Notes under the pieces: model-generated
Databases searched by the model: none
What the model was told of the DNA's origin: nothing
Seen by the model: only the letters and a program-made list of their open reading frames with translations
Shown: positions 26,212 through 54,130 of the stretch, in pieces
How positions within the stretch are numbered: position 1 is the first letter of the stretch
Layout: every line of letters starts with the position of its first letter
Assembly: GCF_028769735.1 (NCBI RefSeq)
Contig: NC_088172.1
Location: 64,821,075 to 64,885,074, forward strand
Source of the DNA: Zonotrichia leucophrys gambelii
Taxonomy: Eukaryota; Chordata; Aves; Passeriformes; Passerellidae
Length of the DNA stretch: 64,000 nt
Reading direction: 5' to 3'
Translations under genes and position numbers: made by a program

Positions 26212-29200
26212 CCTCCGGTGCTGACATCTGCAGTGCCTCTCCAGCCCCTCACCGTGGGTGCTGCTGTCACTTCAGGTGGCAAAGCCTCTGCAGGCAGCAT
26301 GTCCCACCTGGAGCCAGCTTGGGTGTCAGGTGTAACCTTGCCAGGTGCCAGGAGCAGCTCGGGCATGGCAGGGCAGTGGGCAGCAGGTCCCTGCAGCCAA
26401 AGGCACCTGCCCCATGGAGGGACGAGCCATGGTCTCCAAGTGGAATCAATCCCACCCTCCATTTCTTGCTTGGAGACCTGTGCTGTGCACAGATCATGAA
26501 TGAAGGCTCCATTCTACCAAATCAGAAACAAAAAAAGTAAACCAAATGCAGCAGCGTTTGAGCTGGAGATATTCCAAATATCAGGAGCAAACAGAAATCA
26601 CGGCGGTCTCCTTGTACAAAACATTTGTGATGCTGTTAAATGAGCCGCTGCAAACTCTGTAATGTTCCACTGATTCTTTGTTACTCAGCAACTACTGTGG
26701 TGGTTGAGCAGTGAATAGGCTAAGCTGAGTTTTCCTAGCAGAAAAATAATGAAAGAAGATTGAAATCTCAAGTTTTAGAAAGAGACTGATGAGACTGGTG
26801 GCACAGCAGGAAGGAAATGAGGAGCAAATGGAAGTCTGGCAGTCTGGAAAGGTTAGGTTGCAAGCAGAGCTCCTGGAAAGAGGTCAGGGGCTCACCATCC
26901 TATTAGGAGATCAAGGGAAGGCAAGTTGTGAAGCCAAATGGAATAATTTAAAGGAGACTAGTGAGAGGGAGAGATGGGGCCAGCACCACACACCACTAGG
27001 ACAGAGATCTGCCTGGTTTGGGACAAAGGAGTTTGGTAGGGCTATTATAATCCTAATTTTCCCATTAACTGAGCAATTACAGAAGACACCAACACATACT
27101 TTGAAGACACATAATTTCAGCTTGAAGTTAAAACTGGTTGAATCTTAGGGGCACTATCTCAAGTTAAAAGGAAAAGCAAATTAAAAATGGATGTTTGGCC
27201 AAATCCCTGCGGCTCTGCCAGTGCAGGCAGGACAGCTGATCTCCAGTGCTGCCATCAGGTAAGGGAGCAGCCATGCACAGCCCAGAGCGCTGCTCCCTGT
27301 GAGCACTGATCCTGCTTGGAGCTGCCTCTCTAGAAATCCATGTGTGCTCATCCATGGGAACAAAGCCTTGCTCTAACTAAAGGAATTATTTTAGTTCCTC
27401 CACCTGCTTTAACCTATTTTTCATCTTCCTCAGATTGTCCTTAGCCTTTCTTTTCCCATCTGTTTCTTTTTTGCACTTCTATTTTGCCCTTCCCCCTGTT
27501 CCCTTTATTGGCTGCTGTCAAAGATAAGGTGGACCAGATTCATTGTTAGGCTGATGCGATATGGCCCTTTTTAATGTTCTTCCTTGGATTAGAGCTTGCT
27601 AAAATTAAATCACTTAGTAAAAGGACAAATTAAATCATCAGCTGTGGCTCTTTTTTCTGTGGGTAACATAAAAGGATGTCTGTTGCATTTCATTTGAATT
27701 AAGGATATAATCATATGCACATTGCTGAAACTATTATGTTTCATAAAGTGGTCTTATTATTTTCTGCATATTTTTCTTTGTGTGTGGAGTCTTTTTCTTT
27801 CTATTAAATTGCATATCCATAGAGGATTTGGGGGCACTCAGCCAGTCAATCCAATTTGGAGTTGGATGGTGGTGGTAGTGGACTAAGTCCCTTATCTGTT
27901 CCCTTCAGCTGTTTTACTCTTCTGCTATTGATGGAAACATAAAATTAAAAGTGGAATCAACTCATAGGAAGCAAGAGCCCAGCAAGAGACTTAGGAGGGA
28001 AAAGTTGAGGAGGGAGATTGTGACTAATCTCTCTACAGCTGGGGTAATGTGCTGACAGATTTGATTTTAAATACACATGCAGTAGATTGGGTATTTCACA
28101 AATACTGCCATTTCATTTATCTTAGTGGGTATCAAAGCAAGTACAAGAAGAAAATTGAAATCAGATTGGTAATGGCTTGGGGTTTTTTTCTGAGGAGTGC
28201 AATTTATGGAATTCTGGTTTCCCATGTGATGTGTACTGGGAAATTATGAAGCTTGAGGAATGAACAGGAGGCCTGAAAGTGGATTAGCCATTTCCACAGG
28301 ATGATAGCAGAAGCATATACAGGAACTAGCTGGTGTTCATTCTTGATTCTGTGCATGCTTCACATTATGTACAGGCTACGATGAAAAAGAAGCTTAAACA
28401 CTTGAAATCGGTGGTTGCAATGGTGCAAAGTTTGATTTAAATAAGAATTAGAATATGATGGACCAGGTTGTCTGGTGTGTCTGTGGGATTCATAGTTCTA
28501 TTTGTACCCTTTGATTCCAGACCAGGGAGGGCCTTCCATTTCTCTACATTAGTATTTCTCAGTAGGCTAATAACTCCCTACACCCCTCCATGACCCAGAT
28601 TGCTGGAGCTGCACAGCAGTTGAGTGATGCTGCTTTCTTTATCTTTACACAAACCTCTCTGCTGTGCTTCCCTTTTGGGCTGGCATTTGGCAATGCACGC
28701 TGACAAATAAAATCTCTTATGTAAGGGGCTCTCCCCAAGGAGGATCCTCTGCCTCTTGTGTCACAGTGATGTGAGAAGGAAAACCTCATGGCCAGCATCA
28801 TACCCCGTCAGCAGGCTGGTCCTTCTGCAGCGAGGGCAGGAAAAGGGCAATCCTTTGTGCCCTAGGGACAGATAGGCACATCTTCCTTCTCTTGAATAAG
28901 GGTATCTTGCCATAGCCAGTGCAGAGGACTGATGGGATAAACCCCACCTTTTTGTAGGATTTCTGTTCTTCAGACTGCTTCCCTCTCGTCCATGGGGCTG
29001 ACCCCCACCTAGGGCTGGATTCGGTGTGAAGTGGGGAACAAGCAGAGCTTTGAAAGGAAGAGAAAGGCAGAAAGGCAGGAGGGGAAGGTGAAGGATCAAG
29101 GGACTTTCTCTGCATCAAGGAGTAGTGAAGAGAAGCAAGGGAAAGCTACATAAGGAAGAGGGAAGCAGAATCTCTCTGCTTATATAAGAATGTTCAAAGA

Positions 29201-32200
29201 GGCTGTCACAGATGAAAGGAAAATGTAGCAAAGGCAAAGAGAGGACAAAAGCAGAATGAAGGTGTTTTTCAAGTCAGGAAATGTAATACTAAATGAAGCA
29301 AAAGAATACATTGCTGGTGTGAGTGTGATTGATTTGGCTGACGTCTGTTTGCTCCCTCCTGTAGGGCAGCTCAATGGGCTGCTGAAGAGAAAGACACATA
29401 AATCTCGTGTAGGTGAGGTGTGTTGATGAAAAAACCTTGGCATCGTGTTGACTTGCCTCCCCACCTGACTGATGCTGATGTCTCACACCACAGACTTGGC
29501 TTTTTGGATCTTGTACAAATTCTCAGTAGTGCTGCAAGGGGCCATTCTTCCCCACTCCTGTCCTTGTGTAGGCACAAGGAAACCTCTGAGTCAAGATGCT
29601 GATGCTGAAAGCTAATTGTCCTGGTGTGGATTAATGCTTGTGGCTGTCTGAGAGCTGCAGTAAGTGCAGGAGAGGTGATGATAACGGGCTGCTGGGGGTG
29701 GTGGCAGAAAGAACCTTCCTGTACAGCGGTGACACAGATTTATGCTGGATTACAGTGCTCATCTCATCAGCAGTTGGCAGGACCTGAGTCTCTGTGCACA
29801 TTAGAGGCCTCTCCTGTCTTGATTCTCTGGTGCATAGAAATGTGGGAGTTCTTGTTTACTTATCAGAAACAAAGCTGAAAAGAGAAGGGGAAGCTCCAGG
29901 CAGCCTCTGTTTCTGCAACCTGTCAATCTGGCCCCACTCACAGTTATAATCTCCTACATTTTTCTTGGCTCCCAGCCCTCATTTCTCAATGCAACTTGTA
30001 AGGCTCCTGCATGGCATTGCAGTACGTAGAGGAGGCTTTGGTCAAACCCTCTAGAGCTCCATGTACATTTTGTCCCAGTACCTACAGAGAAGGCAGGTCT
30101 GACAGGTCTCTTGGTCTTTCAAATACACATGCAGGCTCACTTGAGAGTATTCTTGCAGAATAGAAGTGCAATACCCCATTTCTCAGGGTATATAGATCCT
30201 TCCTTGCTCAGGGAGATTTCCTCGCTAGTTGTCTCTTGCTAAACAAGGATAGCACTTTTTGTCTTTTCTTACATTTAGAAAAGGAGAAAAGCTGCTTGGG
30301 CCTCCCTTTGTGATTAGAGACCTTTCTCAGTGAGTTGCACTTGTCACAGAACACTGCCCACACTTTCAGGGACAAAACTTCCCTATCCTCGTTGTGTAAG
30401 TATTTTCTTTCCATGAGAAGAGATTGCCACATGGTGGCAATTTACCTCCACTTTATAGTTGTACATAAAAGTGCCTAACTCTGTCTTGATTCTTTTCCAA
30501 ACAAGTTTTCCTTCAGCCCTTCCTTTGCTCTTAGGAAACACTGGTGCTTCAATGTTGAGATTACTTACCCCTTGTTTGGTTTTGTCTATTCCCATCCACT
30601 CCACAATGCTTAGGATACCATTACTTTTTCCTTCCTGCTTCCAGCCTTCCTACCAAGCAAGGATATTGGGATGGGTTTGGATTTTGTGTAATTCTTGACT
30701 TTCTTAAAGTGCCATGTGCACTTTTCCTTACAGGCATGAATGGAATGACCATGGGGACAGCTGAGGGAGCAGGGAAGCACGTCAGGACAGGTGCAGAGGT
30801 TGAGGCAGACTGCCAGGCTGTGCTCAGAACAGCTTCCTATGACCCTCTCTCCTCAAGCTGGCCCAGGGAACAGATGAGGAACCCAAACCCAGTCTCTGCT
30901 GCAATACCATTGAAACCAAATAATCTCTGCCAGAAGTTTACAGTTACTTTCTAAAAAGGCAGGAAATGTGACACGAGCACTCTAACAATCATAGTGTGAG
31001 GATGTTAACCCTTTGGTGTTAACTCTGAAATGTGTCCAAAGCAGGGCCCCATTCCCTGCTGTCCCTCACATGCAGCTGCTCAGCGTCCAGTGCTCTCGTC
31101 CTCTCGCCTCTCAAAAGAGCAAGCACCCCTGAGGATGCTGCTTGCAAGCTGAACTGTAGCATTGAAGGGAAAGTATCTCACTCCACTGCACAAAAGCAGC
31201 AAGAAAGAGAGGATTCCTGGCACAGCAGGAAAGCCAAGATGTCCCTGGAGTTATTCCAAAGTCTTGCAGGCTGATGTATTTTTACAGCATCACAGAAACA
31301 TGAGATCTTATTTTTCAAGAGTCGTGATTGTAGGTTAGTGCCTTTTGTGCTTTCTTTGTGCTTTCTTTTAGATGTGAATTTTTAAGAAGTGTTGAAACTG
31401 ACCCGTTACTGAGATTTGTCTGTGCCAACCTACCATTTTGTTGGCATGTATGTTTAAAGCACTGTTTTCCTCTGTATTGAATTTCAATCTTAGACGGCTG
31501 AAATAGATTTAGAAGTGTGAGTATTTGTTGAGCAATGTTTAGGATCCAGCACCATTTTTTGCCATTTAGCCATCATAACAAACATATACTCAGCAGACAT
31601 TCTGAATAAAATTCCATTGTATGGAATTGTCCTCAGCTGTGAATTACATTTTTCATGGCAGATTTATTTCCTGACAGAGAAAATTCAATATGTAGCTGCA
31701 TTTCTATTACAGATACAGTCTTCTGCTAGCCAACAGATAAGCTTTTTATCAGCAGCCATGCTTCTGTGGCACTCTTCTGGGCTGCTGCCAAGCTTTGCCA
31801 TCCGTCCTTTCATGAGCAGACCAATTTGCAGATATTTGAAAACCCTAAATAATGTAATAGCTACTTAAATGCATGCTTGAAAAAAACCAAAAAACCCCAA
31901 CCAAAACAACACCAAACAAAATCAATTTCAAAACTCTTACACCTACATAATGTGCCTAATGCAAATCTACAAAACCAAGGAGCACAGCTGCCATTTCCAA
32001 GGCTCCCCGATCCACAGACCATATAGATCAGCTTTTCCTCTAAGCCACACTGGAAGTCTACCTTCCTATGCCTCTTTGCCACATCACCCCTCAAACAGAA
32101 CATGCAGTGTCAGCTCCAGCCAGAGCTGGTTATGTTGGGAAGACGAGTCTGGGTAAAGAACATGATGAAGAAAAAGCAGACAGGAGAGGTTACAGTGTGC

Positions 32201-35200
32201 TGTGTTTTTTATTATGCATGGGACCAGTGCTGAGGTGTGTGGGGTGTACAGCCACTGGTTAGAATCCAGCCTAAAATTCAGAGATGTGCAGCTGTGTTGT
32301 CCCCTGTGGTTGCTGGGGGCATCCTCTGCTGAGAATTGAGCCCCCTGCATTTTTAACGAGGCAGTGGAACTCCTCAGCTCACACTGCCACACAAGCTGCT
32401 GGCTTTAGCCCAAGTGCATTTTATCTTCTCTGCTCTTGTGAACTGTTTGTCTGTTCTCCTTCTTGCAATAGAATAAGAACCTGTGGAGATAAGATCCTTT
32501 TTCTTCCCTGTTGCCCTTCAGATGAGAGGATGTGTGCTTGGAGTGATGCCCATTAGTGGAAGCGATGTTGGAATACTGGAATCAAAAAATTCCCCATGGA
32601 GAAACAGCAGTGGTAAAAGAAGAAAACTGAATAAAGTGAAGTGACCTTGGTGGACAGCTATTGAAGGGAAAAAAATGAGAAAAAAAAGAAGGAAAACTAC
32701 CAGGAAACGGGTTAATGTGTGAGGGCAACATAAAATATTAAAAAGTACAAGAAAAGGAAGAGGAAGTCAACAAAAATGTCACAACAAGCATAATGAGAAG
32801 GCAAAAGCAATAAAACAAGAGAGGAAAGATTAATCAAATCTCTCCTTACTGCAGGGTTGTACCACAACTTGCCTTATGGCTTTTTAAAATGTAAATCTAT
32901 AAATAAACCTCATTGTCTTTCTTTTCCCCATTGGGAGCATATAAAAGATGCTAATAAGTTCTTACAAAGGGTAAATAGTTTAAGGGGATGATACTAGTGA
33001 TACTGATGTATTAAAATGAAGATCAAAGCTAGGACTGCCAGTACAGGGTCTTTAGGTTATCCATACACTGCTACAGCTCTAACAGATTAAAGACTCATTT
33101 GAACATAAAAAGATGAAAATATAATAGGGATCATAGCCATTATAATAATGCCTTGATTACAAAACATAGTAAAGGCCCAGTTCTTTCAGGCTCAGACCAA
33201 ATAGTTCTTTATTAATAGTTCCATTAAATTTAGTGGAATCATCTTGGTGGGATGTGTTCCTCATCAAGAGTAAGGCTTTCCATGGTCAGTCTGCTCAAGC
33301 TCAGTGACATTTTTCAACTCTTAGACCAGTTTCCATTCTGACCCCTGGAGCAGTAAGGGTTACAGTGATGTTTTGACTGTTCATTTCCATCAGCAGCAGT
33401 GCAGTTATACACAGAAATACTTTTCATAAGGAGAAGAACCTGTCCTGTGCAACCTAAACTCATCAGAGCATTGAATATTGTTAAAGTAGGTGCTACTTCC
33501 AGCAGCAGTCTCTGGTGCCATGGGGATGAAGGTCTCTGCATGGAAACTCTACAACTCCTTGGCAAGAAGGGCTGTCCTGGGACCAGTAGGACAGGTAAAC
33601 AAGTGTAGCTCTCCCTGCTCTCAAAGCCATAGCTCTCTTGGGCATTAACATTTCAGACTCACTCAGAAGAATAGAAAGACCCTGAATGATGTAAAAGTCA
33701 CACCACAGAACAGAGAACAACAGATCACCTTTTTAAGCTCCATTTCAAATGTCACCTACTATAGGGATATGCTCTCAGATGAAGTCAGGTTTGAGGAGAG
33801 AAGAAAAGTTGTGTTTGAAAGAGCATGTGCTACTGAGATGGTTTATTTCTTGCCATTTCCCATGTCAAGTGCCAACGATTCTAGGATTTTACATAAACAC
33901 TAGAGTAAGATTGGAAATGGATATGTAAAATTCAGTGCATTAGAACTCTGGAAATTGCAAGCCCAGCTAAAAAGCAGCTATGAAGGCAGTTGGTCAGGTT
34001 TGGTGTTCATACCTTTACATTTCCACCATTTACCTGTCTGTTCATTTTTTCTCTGATGTCTCAGACCTGATGCTACTATTATGCACGTTATGATCATTGT
34101 CACCTTCCACACAGGACAGGTAAAGAAAGAAGGCAAAAGTCCATGAAAAAGCTACCATGCCTTCCTAATTACCTTTAGGATTATGGCTTGAACATAGACT
34201 TGAAATATGTGACTTGGATTCCCCTATAGGTCTGGAAGAAATCTTTAGAGTACATCCACTCCTGCTGCTGACAGATGGTGGAGCAGAGAACAGCCACTAT
34301 GAAGATAACAGAATTTCACCCACGGGTTTTTCCTACTATGCAGTAGCATAAGGTAGCTGTGAAATCAGTTGTGTTTCAGAACACTTCTTGCAGTACTGAG
34401 GTTTCTGGCTGCAGGTAGCCCAAACACACACTCAGTCTAGAAACTCTCCATCTCAGCACAGAGGTCACATAAAAGAAGAAGACACCTAGCCAGATGACAG
34501 GCAGGTTTATGTGGGTCACGGCTGTTTCTGCTCTGTGCCAGAGGCCAAACTTGCTGCTTTTCACCCTGAAATGGGGAGCTACAAAGCTTTAAACCCCTTG
34601 GGGATTTTTTCCCCTCAGCTTGTCATGAGAGTGGCTGAGCGAGATACAAAAAGGAATTCCAGAGAGGAAAGACTGAAAAAAATTTGAAGCTTTAATATAT
34701 TCCTACTCTCTGACCCCATTCCTCCTTTTCTGTGCATCAACCTTTTTAACAATCTGGCAAAAGCAAACCCTGAAACTAGAAAACCCTTTCCTAACCAGTG
34801 TCACAAAAACCCTTGTCATTTACTGAGAAACGTTATGATGTTTTAATACCTTATCTCTTCTTCTCTTTTCTTTCTTTTTTTTTTAGTTATTTTCATTCAA
34901 TACCACTCAGTCCTTCATTTTTTAAATAGCTGTTCTGAAAAGACCAGTTTACATTTTAAAATAAACAAAAAATTAGGATATGCTTATAGAATTGAGCTTA
35001 GTATGGTAGTGGCTGTTAAACAAGACTGACGAAAAACAATAATAAAAATCAGTGAAATCACTCTTACATGTAATCTCTTCACTATGAAATAAACTACTGC
35101 TACATCCACGCTAAGCATACGTAAACAAAACAGATGGGGGATTTCCCGCTGCTGGTTTCTTTCTCCTAAGGGTGGTTATTTTCAGTTCATAAACTCTCAG

Positions 35201-35599
35201 CTGTCATTCCTGATTTATCTGGGCGACAGATTCCTGTTGGGGTCACAGGGCTGGGAGCTGGGGCGATGTGGCACGTCCCCCGCCAGCCACAGTGTTCGTA
35301 GCTGGGCTTCGTGCTTCCCTTTTAACCCCTTTCTCATCCCTCCCTCTGTCAGCGCCTGACATTTTGTGCATCGTGGTTGTGCTCCGGCATGGTGAGAGCC
35401 GTGTGATTTGAGCATAGTTTGTTGGTGAGCATCCTCCTCTAATTCGGGGACGGGAGAGAGGGCTACTAGAGATAACGAAACCCCGCCTGCGTTCAATCTG
35501 CTACCCAAACAATGGCTTTATTTAAACATATGAAGACATCGCTGCGTGGAGATCCTTTAAAAAATGTTTTAGCCTTTCCCAGCCGTAGAGAGATCGACC
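26212..35599. other. Intergenic region upstream of TRIM67
   Basis: About 9.4 kb of DNA with no supportable exon on either strand. The stretch to about 26500 is more GC-rich than its surroundings but shows no recognised gene. Scattered A-rich and T-rich runs occur. Distal regulatory elements of TRIM67 would be expected here, but none can be identified from this sequence alone. Confidence 0.55.
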
Positions 35600-49627
<14,028 letters not shown>

Positions 49628-49801
49628 TGATTTTCCTTTTCCTGTTTTTCATGCATGTGTTGGAACAGTGCTGGGAGGTGTGAGGACACCAAAGGAGGAA
49701 TGACTTGAATTTGCTGGACAGTTTTAAAAGGTGTTCAGGCAAATTCAGGTTACTGTGTGTTTCCTGGAAAGGTGTGCTCCCCTCACATGTATAATCTTCA
49801 T

Positions 49802-49858
49802 GTGCATCTGGTATTTCTATCTGAGCTGAACAAGCTCAGATAGAAATACCAGATGCAC
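49802..49858. repeat. Perfect 26-bp inverted repeat (hairpin)
   Basis: The left arm 49802-49827 begins gtgcatctgg and ends ctgagct. The right arm 49833-49858 is its exact reverse complement, beginning agctcag and ending ccagatgcac. The loop is only the 5 bases gaaca. All 26 pairs match. There is no flanking duplication and no transposon sequence. It lies 186 bases downstream of the exon 5 donor inside TRIM67 intron 5, so the pre-mRNA would carry the same stem-loop. A recent template-switch mutation, a microRNA-like hairpin or an assembly artefact are all possible. Confidence 0.97.
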
Positions 49859-51706
49859 TTAAAGATTGGAAAGATAGCTTCTTCAGAGTAGGGCTTTGAA
49901 GATTTATAAGACATGAGCTGCATGAAACTTCATGCCATTTTGTATCATTCCTAAGTTTGACATGGTTAATTCAAGATACCAGTTACCCCTATCTTGTCAG
50001 AAACAGCTGAAGTAGAAAATAAATATTGCACAAACACACACACAAATGCTTGAATAGGAAACAAAATCTCCTATTTGACTGATATCTGGACTGTGCTCCA
50101 AAAATTGCCCATCTTAATAAAAAAAAATCTTGAGGAAGAGATTCACAAGGGGAAAGCAGCTCCATGGCTGTACCACACAAAGGGAAAGTAGCTCTTTGGC
50201 TGTGCCATTCCATGGTTCCAGGTATCTGGATAAATCTGATGAACAGAATTAGAGAGAACTGAGGCTAAAATATATATCTAAAAGAAGAAGCTGATGAACA
50301 GGACATGTCACTGACATTAAAAAAAAAAGAAAATTAGCATAATGAGCTTTTAATGGGGTTAGTTTATATGAATCAAGCTGAGAACTGCATCAGAATTAGA
50401 TCCATAGAACAGTTGGGTTTGAAGGCCATTGTGGTCCCTGGGAATGATGTCATTAGCTTCTCTCAGTGGTGATTCAAGCCCTAATTATACATGTGGGTGA
50501 CAGGATAGAGGCTGCCAGAAGTCAGTGAATGAGTTAAGGATATCGTGTAGTGATGTCAGATGTGCTTTTTTTTGTTGTTTTGAGCAAGGATAAAGAACTT
50601 TGTCCCACTTATGTGTTCTCTCTGGGCCTAATTCTGCATCTAAGACACCCAAGATGAAGTAATTAGGGTGGATAATTTGGCAGATATGTGGAGGAACAAT
50701 GTACAAACAGTTAAAGGCCAGAGTCTGCTCACCAAGAATGCTTTGCATCTTGGCATAAACAGGCTGTGTTAAAGCTATTCAATAAACATCTGTGAACTGC
50801 TCCTTTGAAATGTTGTCAGACAGGCAAGTGGAGTCAAGAGAGCAGGAATATCACTGATGAAACTCCTCTGAATGCTGTCTGCACTTGTCTTTTTAAAATC
50901 AGTTTATATTTAATGCTAGCCATATTTATTGTGAAATATATTTAATACTAATCTCCCACCTCTCTCCTTTACAAACATAGGAAGGATTTAGTTAAACTAG
51001 TCACCGAGATTGCTAATTAACCACAGGTTACCTGAGGTGAGAGCAGCTTTGGTATTTGGCTTGTGGACATTCACCTGGCTTTAAGCTTGAAGATTTACAA
51101 AACTTTAATTGAGCCAGATTCACTTGTGCTTTTTGAATTAAAGTGTTTTCTGCTACGCTCTCATTTCTCATAAGATGGCAGGGAAGCTCTGGTACTGAGT
51201 TAGACACAATCTGAGGGGCAGAGAAGAAGACAGGACTTCTGCAGCCCAAACCTGTGCAGAGCTTCCAAACACCCTTGGGCTTTGCTCCCCAGAGGCAGGG
51301 TTAGCCCTCAGGAAGGGCTTTTGCTTGAGCTGTCTTGGTCCTGACCAGGGATTATCTATTGCATGTCCCATCAGGGTGGTCAGCACACCCAGTGTGACCA
51401 TGCACACACCACTCAAAGAACAATGGAAAGATGTTAACCTGGCCAGCATTCCTTAAGGTGCATAAGGGATGGATGTGTTACTCACCTTCAGACCTCTGTG
51501 TGCCTAAGCAGAACAAGCCTCTGACCAGTTCCAAGCTAGCATTTATAGATATTGGGGATTGTTTAGTATGTAGATGTTTATTTATCTTTCTTCATTTATG
51601 ACAGCAAGTCTATTTCCATTTGAACTTCTCAGTCTGACACTTTGGCCTTTTTTTTTCCTGAAATTTTACTTCTATGACCTCAACCAACTCTGCATTATTT
51701 TAGAAT

Positions 51707-52440
51707 AGTAAAATAATCTGGATTGGAAGGGAACCTTAAGGATCATCTAGTCCCAACCTTCTGTCTTGGGAAAGGTCACTTTTCACTAGATCAGGTTGCT
51801 CAGAGACCCATCCTGCCTGGCCCTGAACATTTCCATGAAAGGAACATCCATGGCTTCCCTGAGCACCCTCTTCCAGTGCCTCACAACCCCCACAGCAAAG
51901 ACTTTCCTCCTAATATCTAATCTAACCCTCTCTCTTCCAGTTTGTAGCCATCCTCCCTTGTCCCATTGCTACATGCCCTTGTAAAACTCCCTCTCCAGCT
52001 CTCTAGAAGGCCCCCTTTAGGTACTGGAAGGCCACAATGTGCTCTCCCTGGAGTCTTCTTCAGGCTGAGCAGCGCCACCTCTCTCAGCCTGTCTTCATTG
52101 GAGATGTGCTCCAGCCCTCTGATCACTTTCCACACCTACTCCAACAGTTCCATGTCCTTCCTATGTTGGGGGCCCTGGAGATGGACATAGCACATGGAGC
52201 CATTGACCATGACTCTTTCAGTGCAGCCATCCAGCCAATTCCTTATCAGCTGAGAGGTCCATCCATTAAAATTCTTGTCTCTCCATCTAAGAGACAGGGA
52301 TGTTATATGGGTAATGCTTTGCACAGGTCCAGGTAGGTGACACCAGATCATCTTCCCTCATCTGCCACTGCTGTTATTAATCTGTCATAGAAGGCCACCA
52401 AATTTTCTAGGCATGATTTGGCCTTCTTCAGATGCACTAT
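51707..52440 (-). mobile_element. CR1 LINE fragment, minus orientation
   Basis: The plus-strand text from about 51719 onwards is the reverse complement of a CR1 3' end, beginning near ggattggaagggaacc. It runs through the RT C-terminal segment (about 51780-52150) and, after what looks like an internal deletion near 52180-52200, into a more upstream CR1 ORF2 segment up to about 52440. Frames are broken, so it is inactive. It is antisense to TRIM67. Confidence 0.9.
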
Positions 52441-52599
52441 TTGCGTTTTCTCACACAGAATGGTCTTGCATCTAGAAATACAGCTATCACAGAGTAATCA
52501 ACTCAGCATTTCAGGAGGAAGCACCCAAACTGATTTGGAACATCCCTTTGCTGGCTGTAAGGAGAAGCTGCAGTTGCATGGTGATGTTTTGCTATTTAT

Positions 52600-52783
52600 C
52601 ACCATGGGCACTGGGACAGATTGCCCAGAGAAGTTGTGGCATCTCCCTCAGTAGAGATATTCAAGAACTGTAGGGACACAGTCCTGTGCCATGTGCTCTA
52701 GGATGTCCCTGCTTGAGCAAGGAGGTTGGACCAGATGAGCCCCTGTGGTCGCTTCCAAGCTGACCTGTTCTGTGATTCTGTGA
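52600..52783 (+). mobile_element. CR1 LINE 3' end, plus orientation
   Basis: A short, strongly 5'-truncated CR1 copy carrying the last part of the element, with the recognisable ggttggaccagatgagcc segment and the terminal repeated tail ttctgtgattctgtgac. It is in the sense orientation of TRIM67 and opposite to the neighbouring copy. Confidence 0.92.
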
Positions 52784-54100
52784 CTTCCGTATTTCTGAGC
52801 ATCCACTTTCACAAAGAAAAATGTCCTCCTCTTTCATCTGCTCCTCCTTCTTCAATCCTACCTACGCCAGCACACCAACAACTCATCAGTCTTTGCCAAA
52901 TGTTGGTGTTGAGGTGAGAATTATTAAGCCATTTTACTGGTTGATCTGACAAGAGCAGATGCTTTAAAGATGTCAATGATCTGTAAAGGAATTTTTGGGG
53001 AGATCTAGGAGAACAGGGCTTTTCCAACTGTAAGTTGTTTTTTTTCCAAAAACTTTGCCATGTAATATCTGTATTATTGTTATCAGTGCTTAGTACATGA
53101 CTGAATTTCTATTTTTTTTTCAAATTCTGGCCTCATTCAACCTCATTGAGCCTGCATGGGTCATTTAGAGTGAAAGCATGCTTGAAAGTAAACATTGATT
53201 CACTGTGGTAGACAAAGAATGAAAATGAGAACAAATCACATTGCATTTGCTTTGATGACAAGTTCATTTACATTACAGATGCATTCTCTATAGGCACAGA
53301 TCTAAAGCTCATCTAAAAAATAGAGATCATAGGGTTCTTTTTCTTTTTTGCAGAAAGAAGAAGCAATCTGAGAACAAATTAAATGTGCAGAGATGTGATA
53401 GGTGCAGAAGTAATGCTTAGGCAGTCCTGTTGATCAGAGGGTCTCACTGAGTCCCACACTCCCTGGGCCAGCTGACCTCAGAGGCACTCACATAGCTCTA
53501 CTGGTTGCTGGCATTTTGAGCTTTCCCAGATCATTTTCTCTGTCCATGTTTTCTTCTCTCTGAGGCTTTTACAGAATGCCATGTCACAAAATTCCTGTCC
53601 TCTAATGCCTGGCTTAATGTGTAGTTCACATATTCTCAGTTGGAGCTATTGGCACAGGCAAATGCACTTTCTGGGTCTGCTTTGTTCACACAGCTGTAAC
53701 TGGCATGAAATCTTCACTGGTTGAAAAAACAGGACTAGATACAAAATAGGAAAATATGTAGCTACTCTACTTTTCTGTACCACCTCTGAACATTCATTCA
53801 TATACCCTGTCTCCTTATCCTGACTCCTTCCCTCTTCTGCAAACCATGAAGATTCCCCACACACATCTGCCACAAATCTTCTCTGCTTCTGCAGGTATGG
53901 ACTGTACTGCCTTTATAATTAAAGGACAGCTGTTTCATCTTAAGCTTTACCTCTGGTTCTTTCTGCTCTATGTCATGGACTCAGCTCCTTGTGGTCTCTC
54001 CTTCTCTCCTTACATTGTTTGGAAGGCACTTGCTACAGCAGTGGCTCAAGCTATTCCAGAGCTGCACTGCAGTTTTGGAGGAAGCCAAAGTTTTCCTGTT

Positions 54101-54130
54101 TCTGGGGGGTCCCATTCTGGGGGGTCCCAT
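54101..54130. repeat. 15-bp perfect tandem duplication
   Basis: Two adjacent identical copies of tctggggggtcccat. A local duplication in TRIM67 intron 5 with no evident function. Confidence 0.9.
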
